Positions 8,007 to 16,682 of a stretch of DNA of 43,055 nt are shown here, in pieces. How positions within the stretch are numbered: position 1 is the first letter of the stretch; each line of letters starts with the position of its first letter. Origin of the DNA: Clostridia bacterium (lineage in GTDB: Bacteria > Bacillota > Clostridia > Oscillospirales > CAG-272); contig JAFTME010000145.1 of assembly GCA_017452545.1 (NCBI GenBank), forward strand, positions 1-43,055. The letters run 5' to 3'. The notes below the pieces were generated by a model. The model was not told the origin of the DNA and searched no databases. It worked only from the letters and a program-made list of their open reading frames with translations. The position numbers and the translations under genes are program-made.

Positions 8007-8624
8007 TCAGTCACGCTTGGTATAGATCTTGTCAACAAGGCCGTACTCCAGCGCCTGCTGTGCGGTCATGAAGTTATCTCTTTCGGTATCGCGTGCGATC
8101 TGCTCAATGCTCTTGCCCGTATTTTCGGAAAGGATGCGATTGAGGTTATCGCGCGTGCGAAGAATGAGATCTGCCTGGATCTTGATGTCGGACGCCTGAC
8201 CTCTTGCGCCGCCCAAGGGCTGATGGATCATGATCTCGCTGTTGGGCAGGGCAATTCTCTTGCCCTTGGCACCGGAGGAGAGCAGGAATGCGCCCATGCT
8301 GGCAGCCATACCGATACAGATGGTGGAAACGTCACACTTGATGAAATTCATGGTGTCGTAGATGGCAAGACCTGCCGTGACGGAGCCGACGGGGCTATTG
8401 ATATACAGGCTGATATCCTTATCGGGATCCTGCGCCTCAAGGAAGAGCAGCTGTGCGACGACCAGGGAGGCGGTCGTATCGTTGACCTCGTCGGCAAGGA
8501 AAATGATGCGGTCGTTCAAAAGACGGGAATAAATGTCGTAGGCACGCTCGCCCTTGCCGGTTTCCTCGACAACGGTAGGCACGAGTGCTGCATATCTGTG
8601 GTAGGGGTTGAAAGTTTCGTGCAT
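8007..8624 (-). CDS. clpP: ATP-dependent Clp protease proteolytic subunit ClpP, with a Gly-to-Val change in the oxyanion loop
   Basis: The serine peptidase of the ClpXP complex (205 residues, normal length). The catalytic triad is present: Ser109 in GMAASMGAF, His134 in MIHQPLGG and Asp183 in ERDNFM. The loop that usually reads NSPGGS reads NSPVGS here (Val79-Gly80); the codon is GTC at this site. The first Gly of that pair supplies a backbone NH to the oxyanion hole (Gly68 in the B. subtilis and E. coli numbering). ATG 8624 is chosen because GGAGGT lies 7 bases before it; a longer frame upstream lacks such a site. It sits between tig and clpX as expected, and no other clpP is in the window. 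Either the enzyme tolerates Val, or this copy is impaired and another ClpP exists elsewhere. Confidence 0.95.
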   Translation of the reverse strand: MHETFNPYHRYAALVPTVVEETGKGERAYDIYSRLLNDRIIFLADEVNDTTASLVVAQLLFLEAQDPDKDISLYINSPVGSVTAGLAIYDTMNFIKCDVSTICIGMAASMGAFLLSSGAKGKRIALPNSEIMIHQPLGGARGQASDIKIQADLILRTRDNLNRILSENTGKSIEQIARDTERDNFMTAQQALEYGLVDKIYTKRD

Positions 8625-8670
8625 GGTGTAAACCTCCGTATGGTAATTTGGGGCGTTGATGGGGTTAGCA

Positions 8671-8700
8671 ATTGCCCGACACGGAAGCATGCCGGGCAAT
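8671..8700 (-). other. Hairpin between tig and clpP
   Basis: ATTGCCCG (8671-8678) pairs perfectly with CGGGCAAT (8693-8700). There is no T tract on either side, so it looks like an RNA processing or stability element in the tig-clpP transcript rather than a terminator. Confidence 0.5.
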
Positions 8701-8756
8701 GTAGAATTGACTTAATATCAGTTTACGGCGATACGCGGAAGACTGACACGGGAAAA

Positions 8757-10073
8757 TTATTCAGCAGCGTCCTCTGCAGCCTCTGCGGGAGCAGCGGGAA
8801 CGATGACAGCCTTTTCCTTTACCAGCTCCATTGCCTTCTTGACCTTCATGTCAGCCATGATTGCGTCAACGGCAACGATCTCCTTGACCTTAGCGACCTC
8901 CATGTCGTAAGCGGTAGCGATTGCTTCAAACTCTGCATCGATCTCCGCCTCCGTGGGGGTAACGTTTTCCAGCTCTGCGATCTTCTCCAGAGCCAGACGG
9001 CACTTGACCTGGCTTTCAGCCTGCGGACGGAACTGCTCGCGCAGCTTCTCCAGCGTCAGACCGGTATACTTGAAGTAGGTAGCCAGATCCAGACCCTGCA
9101 TACGCAGCTTGTTGTCGCAGTCGCGGACGAAGTTCTCGGTCTCCTCTACGAACATGGGCTCGGGGATCTCTGCAACCAGGCGATCCATCAGTGCCTTCAT
9201 AATTTGATCCTCGAAAGCGGCGTTAGCAGCGCTCTCGTGTCTCTTCTCCAGTTTTGCCTTCCAATCGGCGCGATATGCATCGACGGTATCAAATTCGGAA
9301 ACGTCCTTGACGAACTCATCGTCAAGTTCGGGCAGCTCGATCTTCTTAAGGGACTTGACGGTTACCTTGAATACAGCCTCCTTACCTGCCAGCTCCTCTG
9401 CATGGTACTCGGTGGGGAAGGTGACGTTAACGTCAAAGGTGTCGCCGACGTTGTGACCGACGATCTGCTCCTCAAAGCCGGGGATGAAGCTGCCGGAACC
9501 GAGCTCCAGAGGATAATCGGTGCCCTTGCCACCCTCAAAGGGAGTGCCATCGGTGAAGCCCTCGAAATCGATGGTAGCGGTGTCGCCGTTCTCGGCAGCA
9601 CGGTCTACGACCTCGGTCTCACGGGAGTTTCTGTTTCTGACGGCGAAGATCTCGTTGTCGATCTCTTCGTCGGTTACGGGAGCGATCTCCTTGGTTGCCT
9701 CAATGCCGAAATAATCCTTGATCTCGACCTCGGGCTTTACGTATACGGTAGCGGAGAAGACAACGCCGTTCTCATCGCAGGAGACAACGTCGAACTCGGG
9801 CTGACCGACGACCTGGAGCTTGGACTCCTCAAGTGCTGCGCTGTATGCGCCGGGCAAGATGGCGTTGAATGCGCCCTCGTAGAAGACACCCTTGCCGTAC
9901 ATTCTCTCAATGACGGAGCGGGGAGCCTTACCCTTGCGGAAGCCGGCGATGGTCATGTTCTTGACTTCCTTGCGATATTCCTTATCGACTGCAGCCTCGA
10001 ACACGGATTTTTCTACACTGAACTCAAGGACAAACTGACCCTGTTCGTTCTTTTCGCATTTGGTTAATGCCAT
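8757..10073 (-). CDS. tig: Trigger factor (ribosome-associated chaperone and peptidyl-prolyl isomerase)
   Basis: Binds at the ribosomal exit tunnel and shields nascent chains. The 438-residue protein has the three usual parts: the ribosome-binding domain with the signature GFRKGKAPRSVIERMYG (about residues 44-60), the FKBP-type isomerase domain (around 150-240, with GFTDGTPFEGG and FIPGFEEQIVGH), and the helical C-terminal arms. The signature has Ala where most have Val. It ends in an Ala/Glu/Pro-rich acidic tail. The start is ATG 10073, 8 bases after GGAGG; an in-frame TTG five codons earlier overlaps the ribosome site and is not used. It heads the tig-clpP-clpX cluster, with a consensus-like promoter at 10126-10154. 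Confidence 0.97.
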   Translation of the reverse strand: MALTKCEKNEQGQFVLEFSVEKSVFEAAVDKEYRKEVKNMTIAGFRKGKAPRSVIERMYGKGVFYEGAFNAILPGAYSAALEESKLQVVGQPEFDVVSCDENGVVFSATVYVKPEVEIKDYFGIEATKEIAPVTDEEIDNEIFAVRNRNSRETEVVDRAAENGDTATIDFEGFTDGTPFEGGKGTDYPLELGSGSFIPGFEEQIVGHNVGDTFDVNVTFPTEYHAEELAGKEAVFKVTVKSLKKIELPELDDEFVKDVSEFDTVDAYRADWKAKLEKRHESAANAAFEDQIMKALMDRLVAEIPEPMFVEETENFVRDCDNKLRMQGLDLATYFKYTGLTLEKLREQFRPQAESQVKCRLALEKIAELENVTPTEAEIDAEFEAIATAYDMEVAKVKEIVAVDAIMADMKVKKAMELVKEKAVIVPAAPAEAAEDAAE

Positions 10074-10125
10074 TTTGTTTTCCTCCAAAATTAGATCATA
10101 GTGATAAAATTTTCATTCAACAGAT

Positions 10126-10154
10126 ATTTTACTTTTTTTTGCTTGAAATGTCAA
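10126..10154 (-). promoter_or_regulatory. Sigma-A promoter of tig
   Basis: Minus strand TTGACA, 17 bases with an A8 tract, TAAAAT, about 50 bases upstream of the start codon. Confidence 0.85.
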
Positions 10155-10206
10155 GAGTTTTTTTGATTTTTGTTGCGTATTCCTTTGAAAAAACGATATT
10201 TTTTAC

Positions 10207-10926
10207 TTATAATACGGGAAACGGGACGAAATTTAAATAATCTGCGGAAACGAGCAGGTAACGAATGCCGTCGATCGTTTGCTGCTGCGGAATGGAATAA
10301 TTGCCGTGGATGTGCCCGAAATAACAGCGCTTAACGCCGTATTCAGCCAGCACCTGCTGGATCTCCTCACATTTGAAATCTCCAAAGACGGGAGGAAAAT
10401 GCAGGAAGGGAAGGATCTCTTCCTCCGGTGCGGTACACAGTGCGCGTGCTGCATCAAGGCTCATGCGCAGGCGGATGACCTCGCGGTTGACGATCTTGGT
10501 ATAATCGACCGTTCCAACTGTTTTTTGCAGCGAGGGATCGATAAACCATCCGCGCGTACCGCAGACGATCTTATCCTCAATGCGGTATGCGTTATTGTAG
10601 AGGATTTGCAGCGTGTCAAGCTTGTTATCCTCAAAAAAGCGATACATTTTTGATGCGGTCGTCCACCAGAAGTCGTGGTTTCCCTTGCCGATCAGCTTTT
10701 TGCCGGGGAGGCGGTCAAGAAAGGCAAAATCATCATATGCCTCCTCCAGCGTCATTGCCCAGGAAATATCGCCGGGTAGGATGACGGTATCCTCTTTCGT
10801 GACGGTTGCAAGCCAGTTTTTTTCAATTCTGCTGATGTAATTTTGCCAACGGTGACCGAACACCTCCATGGACTTGCCGGCGTTTGCGGTAGCCAGATGC
10901 GTGTCGGAGAGAACGTAAAGGGCCAT
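10207..10926 (-). CDS. Metallophosphoesterase (predicted phosphohydrolase)
   Basis: A 239-residue calcineurin-like phosphoesterase with the complete metal-binding set: SDTHLA (residues 7-12), GDISW, GKGNHDFWW, HFPP and GHIHG. The phrases GDISWAMTLEEA and GNHDFWWTT are typical of a subgroup of predicted cytoplasmic phosphohydrolases found in Firmicutes. The natural substrate is unknown. ATG 10926 is preceded by AAAGGAG at 8 bases; a longer frame upstream to 11235 lacks support. No terminator was evident before the tig promoter. It is divergent from the DUF1540 gene. Confidence 0.9.
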   Translation of the reverse strand: MALYVLSDTHLATANAGKSMEVFGHRWQNYISRIEKNWLATVTKEDTVILPGDISWAMTLEEAYDDFAFLDRLPGKKLIGKGNHDFWWTTASKMYRFFEDNKLDTLQILYNNAYRIEDKIVCGTRGWFIDPSLQKTVGTVDYTKIVNREVIRLRMSLDAARALCTAPEEEILPFLHFPPVFGDFKCEEIQQVLAEYGVKRCYFGHIHGNYSIPQQQTIDGIRYLLVSADYLNFVPFPVL

Positions 10927-11040
10927 GACGGCAACTCCTTTTTTTGAAATTTTGTTTGGGGATAATCGGTGAAAAACGGGACAAACTATTACCGTCACGC
11001 CGCAAGGCTGTGCACAGTACAAACGAGAAAGGAAAAAAAC

Positions 11041-11193
11041 ATGGAAAACACGACCGGAAATTGCTACGAGGGCAAGTGCGGAGAGAAGAAGCATATCAAG
11101 GGCATTTGCTGCAACGTGAGAAACTGCGAATATCACGACTGTGATACGCATTGCACCGCGACGGAGATCGCCGTCGGTCCCAGCTCCGCATAA
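11041..11193 (+). CDS. Small Cys-rich protein, DUF1540 type
   Basis: A 50-residue protein with eight cysteines. The second half, from GICCNVRNCEYHDC to the Ala/Val/Gly-rich end IAVGPSSA, follows the DUF1540 pattern (C-x-V-x-x-C-x-Y ... C-x-A-x-x-I-x-V-G). The spacing suggests a small metal-binding or disulfide-stabilised knuckle. Function is unknown; members are frequent in spore-forming Clostridia. ATG 11041 follows AAAGGA by 7 bases. It is the only gene between the leftward phosphoesterase and the threonine synthase and is closed by a hairpin. Confidence 0.85.
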   Translation: MENTTGNCYEGKCGEKKHIKGICCNVRNCEYHDCDTHCTATEIAVGPSSA

Positions 11194-11269
11194 AGCTCTG
11201 CAGACACGGTTTGCGCTACCTTTAAGAAGAAGCACTGCTGACGGTAAGGGTGCGCCGTTGTTGAGCGCA

Positions 11270-11299
11270 GGGGCTGCCGCGGTCTGCGGCAGCCCCTTT
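11270..11299 (+). terminator. Hairpin between the DUF1540 gene and thrC
   Basis: Perfect 11-bp stem GGGGCTGCCGC / GCGGCAGCCCC, GGTCT loop, followed by only TTTG. Position between convergent genes supports a terminator; the weak T tract lowers confidence. Confidence 0.6.
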
Positions 11300-11312
11300 G
11301 GCGGTATCGGGA

Positions 11313-12809
11313 TCAGATACCAAGATACTTATAAACCTCGGACAGCATATCCTTGGCATCAATTACGGTATCAAAGCGGACCTTACGCTTGGCAAGACCG
11401 GCGAGGGGATAGGGGATTTCGGTATCGGTTTTGGACGACAGCTCCTTGAGTGCGGCAAGCTCGTCGGATGCGGGCTCACCGGTAACGGCACGGTAAACGT
11501 CGTTGGCAAACTTATAGGGGCTGGCGGTGGAATCGACGACCATGGGGGCGAAATCGCCGGTGTGGTTCTGATACTGTGCCGCGCAGCACAGAGCAACGGC
11601 GGTGTGCGTGTCGCACAGGTAACCGTGGCGCTCAAAGTAGGTGTGGATGGTCTGCTCGGTTTGCTTTTCGGTTGCAAAATAGCCGGCAAAGGTCTCATCG
11701 ATGGCTGCCTTGACGTCAGCGTCAACGGTATATTTTCCCTCGGTATTCAGCTGCTTCATATATGCAGCGGTCTTCTCGCTGCCTGCAGTGAAATACAGAA
11801 GACGTTCCAGGTTGCTGGAGATCAGGATATCCATCGAGGGAGACATGGTCAGATGGAAGGGGCGGTTGCGATCATAGGTGCCCGTCTGCAGGAAATCGGT
11901 CAGAATGTTATTGGAATTGGAGGCGCAGATCAGCTTACCGATGGGCAGACCCATGCGCTTTGCGAGGTATGCAGCAAAGATATTGCCGAAGTTACCGGTC
12001 GGAACGCAGACGTTGAAGGTTTCGCCGGGACGCAGCTCGTTGCGAGAGATCAGATCAAGGTAGGCGGAAATGTAATAGACGATCTGCGGAGCGAGACGCC
12101 CCCAGTTGATGGAGTTTGCGCTGGAGAGCACGTAACCCGCCTGCTTGAGCTTTTCTGCGGCTTCCTCGTCGCCGAAAATGCATTTTACGCCGGTTTGTGC
12201 GTCGTCGAAGTTACCGCGAATGGCACATACGTTGACGTTGTCGCCCTCCTGCGTTGCCATTTGCAGCTTCTGCACACGGCTGACGCCGTCGACAGGATAG
12301 AAGACCATGATCTTGATCTGGTTAATGTCGCGGTAGCCCTCAAGCGCTGCCTTACCGGTGTCACCCGAGGTAGCAACGAGAATGAGCGCGGTACGATCCT
12401 CACCCGTCTTTTGAAGAGCGCGGGAGAGAAGTCTGGGCATGATCTGCAGTGCCATATCCTTGAAAGCAGCGGTCGGACCGTGCCACAGCTCAAGGCTATA
12501 GGTGTGAGAAAAGTCATCTACCTTGACCAAAGGAGCGGCGCCGCCGGGGAAGGACTGCTCGCGGTAAGCGGCAGCACAGTCCTCAAGCAGCTCTTTTTCG
12601 GTATAATCGTCAAGGAAAAGCTTAAGAATCTTGGCAGCACGAACGTCGTAGGAGGCGCCTGCAAGGCTCTGAAGGAATTCTTCGGTCAGAACGGGCAGCT
12701 CCAGCGGAACAAACAAACCACCATCACTTGCCAGACCCTGCTTGATTGCCTGGGCAGAGGTGCATACATTTTTCTGTTCGGTATCTCTTGTACTACAATA
12801 TCTCATCAT
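11313..12809 (-). CDS. thrC: Threonine synthase
   Basis: The PLP enzyme converts O-phosphohomoserine to threonine. The 498-residue length and the opening YCSTRD ... QGLASDGGLFVP belong to the long (fungal/E. coli-like) class of threonine synthases. The PLP-binding lysine lies in ELWHGPTAAFKDMALQ, and ATSGDTGKAALEG forms the phosphate-binding loop. Other supporting segments are SSANSINWGRLAPQ and PTGNFGNIFAAYLAKRMG. The ribosome site (GAAAGGA) is 14 bases from ATG 12809, further than usual; ATG 12806 is also possible. It lies 72 bases after the dipeptidase gene, with a weak hairpin between, so it may be the last gene of the lepB cluster or have its own start. No homoserine genes are nearby. 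Confidence 0.96.
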   Translation of the reverse strand: MMRYCSTRDTEQKNVCTSAQAIKQGLASDGGLFVPLELPVLTEEFLQSLAGASYDVRAAKILKLFLDDYTEKELLEDCAAAYREQSFPGGAAPLVKVDDFSHTYSLELWHGPTAAFKDMALQIMPRLLSRALQKTGEDRTALILVATSGDTGKAALEGYRDINQIKIMVFYPVDGVSRVQKLQMATQEGDNVNVCAIRGNFDDAQTGVKCIFGDEEAAEKLKQAGYVLSSANSINWGRLAPQIVYYISAYLDLISRNELRPGETFNVCVPTGNFGNIFAAYLAKRMGLPIGKLICASNSNNILTDFLQTGTYDRNRPFHLTMSPSMDILISSNLERLLYFTAGSEKTAAYMKQLNTEGKYTVDADVKAAIDETFAGYFATEKQTEQTIHTYFERHGYLCDTHTAVALCCAAQYQNHTGDFAPMVVDSTASPYKFANDVYRAVTGEPASDELAALKELSSKTDTEIPYPLAGLAKRKVRFDTVIDAKDMLSEVYKYLGI

Positions 12810-12857
12810 GATATATTAAAGGATCCTTTCTTGCTCTGTAGCGTAAATAATCTATGT

Positions 12858-12874
12858 AAAAACCGTCGGTTTTT
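12858..12874 (-). terminator. Short hairpin between dipeptidase and thrC
   Basis: AAAAACC-GTC-GGTTTTT, a 7-bp stem ending in T5 on either strand. It could give partial termination before thrC. Confidence 0.4.
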
Positions 12875-12881
12875 CCGAGGG

Positions 12882-13835
12882 TCAGAAGCTTCTCTTGATA
12901 AAATCAAGGGCGTTTTGGTAAAAGATCTTACCGATCAGGGTATCGCTGTAGCCGAGGCGTGCCATCGCATTCGCGATCATCTCAGCATCGGCAATGGTGG
13001 AAAATCCTTCGGGAAGCTCGGCGCCGTCCCAGTCACCGCCCATAGCGACAGTATTTTCACCGCCGAGGGAGAGATAGTGCTCTGCGTGGCGCACGACGTC
13101 GTCAACGGTTGCCTTGCCCTTGCTTTCGTCGCGCAAATGGGCGCAGTACAAATTCAAGCCGACCAAGCCGCCGCCGTCGCGAATGGCTTCGAAATGGCGG
13201 TCGCGCAGATTGCGGCGGTGAGCATGAACGGTAAAGGAATCGGAATGGGATGCAATCACGGGGCGACCGGCAAGTGCGGCAAGCTCGAGTGCATCCTCTG
13301 CGCTTTGCTCGGAGCAGTGCGAAAGGTCGGGCACGATACCGAGCTCAAAGGCACGTTTGACGGCATCCTTGCCGAAGGGGGTCAGACCATTATCCGTATT
13401 GAAGGCGCCGCCGATACAGGTGTCACCGTTCCAAAGCAACGTCATATAACGGACGCCGCGGCGAGCAAGCTCATCCATGCGGGTCAAGTCACCGCCGAGA
13501 ATGCGTGCATCCTCAATGGCAAGAATGGCTGCGTGTTTCTTTTGATTCCATGCGGTCTGCAGCTCGTCTGCCGTGCGAACGCGGCAAATGCGCGCTGCAA
13601 TCGCAGGATTGGAGAGTTGGGCGGAGAGGTAGTCATCCATTTGAAGGAAAATGGAATATCCTTGATCGTCATCGTATTTATAGCTGCACCAGGATGCAAA
13701 GAACTGTGCATAGTGGTCGTAGGGCGTCAAGTTCTCCAGCGAAATTTTACAGTCGTTTTGGTCCAGATTCTTTTCATGCTTGAAAAGCTCATACAATGTG
13801 TCACAGTGAAGATCGATCAGGGAAAGACCGTTCAT
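12882..13835 (-). CDS. Membrane-dipeptidase-like metallopeptidase (family M19)
   Basis: A 317-residue amidohydrolase-fold dipeptidase. The binuclear zinc site is complete: His and Asp in DLHCDT (residues 8-13), Glu in AILAIEDA, His in PDLSHCSE, His in VIASHSDS, and the Asp of MGGDWDGAE. Such enzymes cleave dipeptides, including D-amino-acid dipeptides in the renal-dipeptidase family. There is no signal peptide, so it acts in the cytoplasm. The start ATG 13835 is set by AGGAGG 8 bases upstream. It follows yraN by 12 bases and is likely part of the lepB-rbgA-rnhB-yraN transcript. Confidence 0.94.
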   Translation of the reverse strand: MNGLSLIDLHCDTLYELFKHEKNLDQNDCKISLENLTPYDHYAQFFASWCSYKYDDDQGYSIFLQMDDYLSAQLSNPAIAARICRVRTADELQTAWNQKKHAAILAIEDARILGGDLTRMDELARRGVRYMTLLWNGDTCIGGAFNTDNGLTPFGKDAVKRAFELGIVPDLSHCSEQSAEDALELAALAGRPVIASHSDSFTVHAHRRNLRDRHFEAIRDGGGLVGLNLYCAHLRDESKGKATVDDVVRHAEHYLSLGGENTVAMGGDWDGAELPEGFSTIADAEMIANAMARLGYSDTLIGKIFYQNALDFIKRSF

Positions 13836-13847
13836 GGGGGGTACCTC

Positions 13848-14270
13848 CTAAGATGAGGAAGCGCTGAAAGCGTTTCGGATATGATGAATTTTCAGAATAT
13901 CGGACGGCTCTGTTCCCGTCGTTCCGCGACGGACGTATACTTCAATGACGTCAAGGCGGGGACGGAGAGCGAGCTGCGGGTGCTCACGCAGATAGGCGCG
14001 AGCGGCGAGAATCAAATTTTTTTGCTTTTGGGTATTAACTGCGCGGGAGGGTCTGCCGTAAGCGGGCTGATTGAGATCAAATGCGCTGCAGGAGCGCGTT
14101 TTGACCTCGCAAAAGACCAACGCCTCGCCGTCGGTACAGATCAGGTCGATTTCCTGATGGGAGCTGCGGTAATTGCATTCCAGGATTCGGTAGCCGTTTT
14201 GCTCCAGATAACGGGCGGCGAACCATTCGCCTCTGCGACCGAGCGCAGTATTTTTTGCCGTTCCGCTCAT
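13848..14270 (-). CDS. yraN: YraN family protein (UPF0102, endonuclease-like fold)
   Basis: A 140-residue protein with the family marks LGRRGEWFAARYLEQNGY at the start, EIDLICTDGEALVFCEVKTR in the middle (the Asp, Glu and Lys spaced like a nuclease active site) and a C-terminal DVIEVY strand. The family resembles Holliday-junction resolvases but its biochemical role is not settled. Its start overlaps the rnhB stop by four bases (ATGA), so the two are translationally coupled. This order, rnhB then yraN, is widespread in bacteria. Confidence 0.93.
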   Translation of the reverse strand: MSGTAKNTALGRRGEWFAARYLEQNGYRILECNYRSSHQEIDLICTDGEALVFCEVKTRSCSAFDLNQPAYGRPSRAVNTQKQKNLILAARAYLREHPQLALRPRLDVIEVYVRRGTTGTEPSDILKIHHIRNAFSASSS

Positions 14271-15037
14271 ACGGCTTCGGGTGTGCCGTGCTTGAAATCG
14301 AGGATCCAGGCAGGGAACTCGCCCTCGACGTATACGGCAGGCTTGGAATGAGAAAAGCGGTAGGATTGTTCCAGATGAGCGACGGCGATCTGCTCTGCCT
14401 CGGCAGCGGTATCGTCGGCGACATCGGGATGCAGAAAGCGAATAAAGCGAGCGCGATGAATGGGGGCAGGACCGTACTCACGCAGCGCCTTCATATGTAC
14501 TGCCGTTCCGTAGCCTTTGTGCTTGGCGATGCCGTATTGCGGGTAAGCGGCATCCAACTCGATGCACATACGGTCACGGGTGACCTTGGCAAGAATGGAG
14601 GCTGCGGCAATATCGGGAATGAGCGCGTCACCGTGGATGACGGCACGTGCGGGCAGCTGAAAATCGCGCTCGACGTTTCCGTCGATCAGCGCTGCCTGCG
14701 GGAGGGGATACAGACCGTCAATGGCACGGCGCATGGCGAGCAGGGAAGCCTCAAGAATATTGAAGCGATCGATCTCTTCGACCGTTGCCTGTGCGATACA
14801 GTAGGTCAGAGCGACCTGCCGGATCTCGTCAAACAGACGATCGCGCTTTTTGGGCGTCAGCTTTTTGGAGTCGTTGAGTCCGGGGAGCTCATAATCGGCA
14901 GGGAGGACGCAGGCTGCCGCCACGACGGGGCCGCACAGCGGACCTCTGCCCGCCTCGTCTGCGCCGCAGATCACGGTATAACCGCAGCCCTCAAAGGGGT
15001 TCGGTATGGGAGAAAGGGAGGAATCCTGCTTATTCAT
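14267..15037 (-). CDS. rnhB: Ribonuclease HII with a C-terminal extension
   Basis: Cuts the RNA strand of RNA-DNA hybrids and single ribonucleotides in DNA. The catalytic acids are visible: Asp27 and Glu28 in GADEAGRGPLCGPV, Asp119 in LIDGN, and Asp137/Asp155 in HGDALIPDIAAASILAKVTRD. The core ends near residue 200 at HRARFIRFL, and a tail of about 55 residues follows, giving 256 in total. ATG 15037 is set by AAGGAGG at 9 bases. It overlaps the end of rbgA by eight bases and the start of yraN by four, so the three are tightly coupled. The tail's role is unknown. Confidence 0.95.
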   Translation of the reverse strand: MNKQDSSLSPIPNPFEGCGYTVICGADEAGRGPLCGPVVAAACVLPADYELPGLNDSKKLTPKKRDRLFDEIRQVALTYCIAQATVEEIDRFNILEASLLAMRRAIDGLYPLPQAALIDGNVERDFQLPARAVIHGDALIPDIAAASILAKVTRDRMCIELDAAYPQYGIAKHKGYGTAVHMKALREYGPAPIHRARFIRFLHPDVADDTAAEAEQIAVAHLEQSYRFSHSKPAVYVEGEFPAWILDFKHGTPEAV

Positions 15038-15932
15038 CGGCGGTTGCCTCCTTGGGTTGTTGCTCGCGGCAGCGATCCAATGTGATGCGACCGATCTTGG
15101 CGCTGCGGAATTCCTCCAGCAGTACGTTTGCGGTGCGTTCATAGTTGATCTCGCCACCCGAGATAAGAAAGCCTCGTTTTTTACCGACGGCCTCCATGAT
15201 CTCAAGATCGGTCATACTGTCCAGGGTGGAAATGTCGGTGGTAAAGGGATAACGGGCGATCAGCAGTGCGGGATAGTCGCGGCGAAGTCTGCCGCACAGG
15301 CGCAGCGCGATGGTCTCCGTGTCCAGAATTTTATCCTTGATGGCGCCCGTGATTGCAAGGTTTTCCCCCACAAGGCGGTCGTCAAACTTGGGCCAGAGCA
15401 ATCCGGGCATGTCCATCAGATCAAGTCCTGCACCGGTTGAGAACCAAGCCTTGTCGGTGGTAACGCCGGGACGGTTTTCCGCCTTTGCTTTGTTGTTGCC
15501 GATCAAGCGGTTGATCAGCGTGGATTTACCGACGTTGGGAATGCCGAGAATCATGGCGCGCAGGCGTCTGCCCGTCATGCCCTTGCTCTCGTAGCGCTCG
15601 GTTTTTTCCTTGAGGATCTCACGTATAGTAGGAACGATGGATTTGATGCCCTCTCCCGTCATGCAATCGACAGGCAGGCAGAAGGTATTGTCTTTGGTGT
15701 AGCGCGCTGCCCAGCGGCGGTTTTGGATAGGATCGGCAAGCCCTGCCTTATTGAGAAGAATGAGCGTGGGCTTACCCGCGGTCAGGCGGGGCAGATCGGG
15801 GTTGCGGGAGCTTAGCGGAATGCGTGCATCAAGCACCTCGATGATCAGGTCTACGTTTTTCAGGTTTTCGGTGATCATACGGCGGGTTTTCGCCATATGC
15901 CCCGGGAACCATTGAATAATTTCGGATGGCAT
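15030..15932 (-). CDS. rbgA: Ribosome biogenesis GTPase RbgA (YlqF)
   Basis: A 300-residue circularly permuted GTPase that promotes late assembly of the 50S ribosomal subunit. The order of motifs is the permuted one: G4 first (LLNKAGLAD), then G1 GIPNVGKST, then G2 (PGVTT) and G3 DMPGLL. The N-terminus WFPGHMAKTRRM is diagnostic of YlqF. The C-terminal domain has the GGEINYERTANVLLEEFR segment. A modest ribosome site (AAAGAGA) precedes ATG 15932. It lies 32 bases after lepB. In Firmicutes rplS often precedes lepB-rbgA-rnhB; it does not here. Confidence 0.96.
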   Translation of the reverse strand: MPSEIIQWFPGHMAKTRRMITENLKNVDLIIEVLDARIPLSSRNPDLPRLTAGKPTLILLNKAGLADPIQNRRWAARYTKDNTFCLPVDCMTGEGIKSIVPTIREILKEKTERYESKGMTGRRLRAMILGIPNVGKSTLINRLIGNNKAKAENRPGVTTDKAWFSTGAGLDLMDMPGLLWPKFDDRLVGENLAITGAIKDKILDTETIALRLCGRLRRDYPALLIARYPFTTDISTLDSMTDLEIMEAVGKKRGFLISGGEINYERTANVLLEEFRSAKIGRITLDRCREQQPKEATADE

Positions 15933-15964
15933 GAGTCAAATCTCTTTCTTTTACAATGGGGATA

Positions 15965-16591
15965 TCAATCGATTACGCCGAACGCCTCAGCGGGGGAGAG
16001 GCGCAGCAGCACCTTGCCAAGCACGCGGCGGGCATCGACAAAGCCGATGACGGACGAGCGGCTGTCGGAGGAATTGTTGCGGTTGTCGCCCATGACGAAC
16101 AGATGTCCCTCAGGGACGACGGCGTCAAAAACGCCCCGCGACATTCCGTAATCTGCGAAAATATGGTATTCACCGTCGTAGATCAGTTGAATGTAATCCT
16201 CGTCGACCGGAACACCGTCCACGGTGACGGTCTTTTGCTTGAAATCAATGACCAGGTGTTGACCGCCGGTAGCAATGACGCGCTTGACGATCGGCTCATT
16301 AAAGCGGGGATCGACGTCGCTGGTCTGGTGGAAGATGATAATATCTCCGTTCTCCGGCGTATAGAGGATGTCGCTGACCAGCAGCATTTGCTGGTTCTTC
16401 AGCGTGGGGAGCATAGAGTCTCCCGAAACGCGGCACAGGCGAATGCCGCAGGCAAAGATCAGCATGATGGCGCAAAGACACAGCGTAAACAGCTCGAGGT
16501 ATTCCAGAACTATGGAGATAAAGGCGGGCTTGGGTTGCTTTTGCTTTTCGTCGGGCGTGGGCTCGACGGCTGCATTTTTTGGCTCTTCCAT
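15965..16591 (-). CDS. lepB: Signal peptidase I
   Basis: A 208-residue membrane-anchored serine peptidase that removes signal peptides outside the membrane. A charged cytoplasmic N-terminus with several Lys/Pro/Glu is followed by one membrane helix (about residues 27-50). The catalytic Ser59 lies in VSGDSMLPTL and Lys103 in IVKRVIA, with GDNRNNSSDSR (the family's closing motif) near residue 168. The start is set by AAAGGAGG 7 bases upstream. It heads the lepB-rbgA-rnhB-yraN-dipeptidase unit from a promoter at 16683-16711. Confidence 0.96.
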   Translation of the reverse strand: MEEPKNAAVEPTPDEKQKQPKPAFISIVLEYLELFTLCLCAIMLIFACGIRLCRVSGDSMLPTLKNQQMLLVSDILYTPENGDIIIFHQTSDVDPRFNEPIVKRVIATGGQHLVIDFKQKTVTVDGVPVDEDYIQLIYDGEYHIFADYGMSRGVFDAVVPEGHLFVMGDNRNNSSDSRSSVIGFVDARRVLGKVLLRLSPAEAFGVID

Positions 16592-16682
16592 GAATAACCT
16601 CCTTTGCGTGATTGAGGAATTTTTGAGGAAATTGCACCTCTGTTCGGGGTGCTGTTGCGTGTAAACATTCCTCGCCGTATAT

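Noticed and set aside
6625-8025. Long plus-strand frame opposite clpX
   Set aside because: An antisense shadow caused by biased codon use; clpX has every ATPase motif on the minus strand.
8223-10067. 614-codon plus-strand frame opposite clpP and tig
   Set aside because: Spans two real genes on the other strand and has low-complexity Leu/Gly/Val content.
12810-12881. Possible riboswitch or T-box before thrC
   Set aside because: The gap is only 72 bases and contains no T-box sequence or recognised riboswitch fold.
11298-13856. 852-codon plus-strand frame opposite thrC and the dipeptidase
   Set aside because: It crosses two well-identified genes and the gap between them; no motif or start signal.
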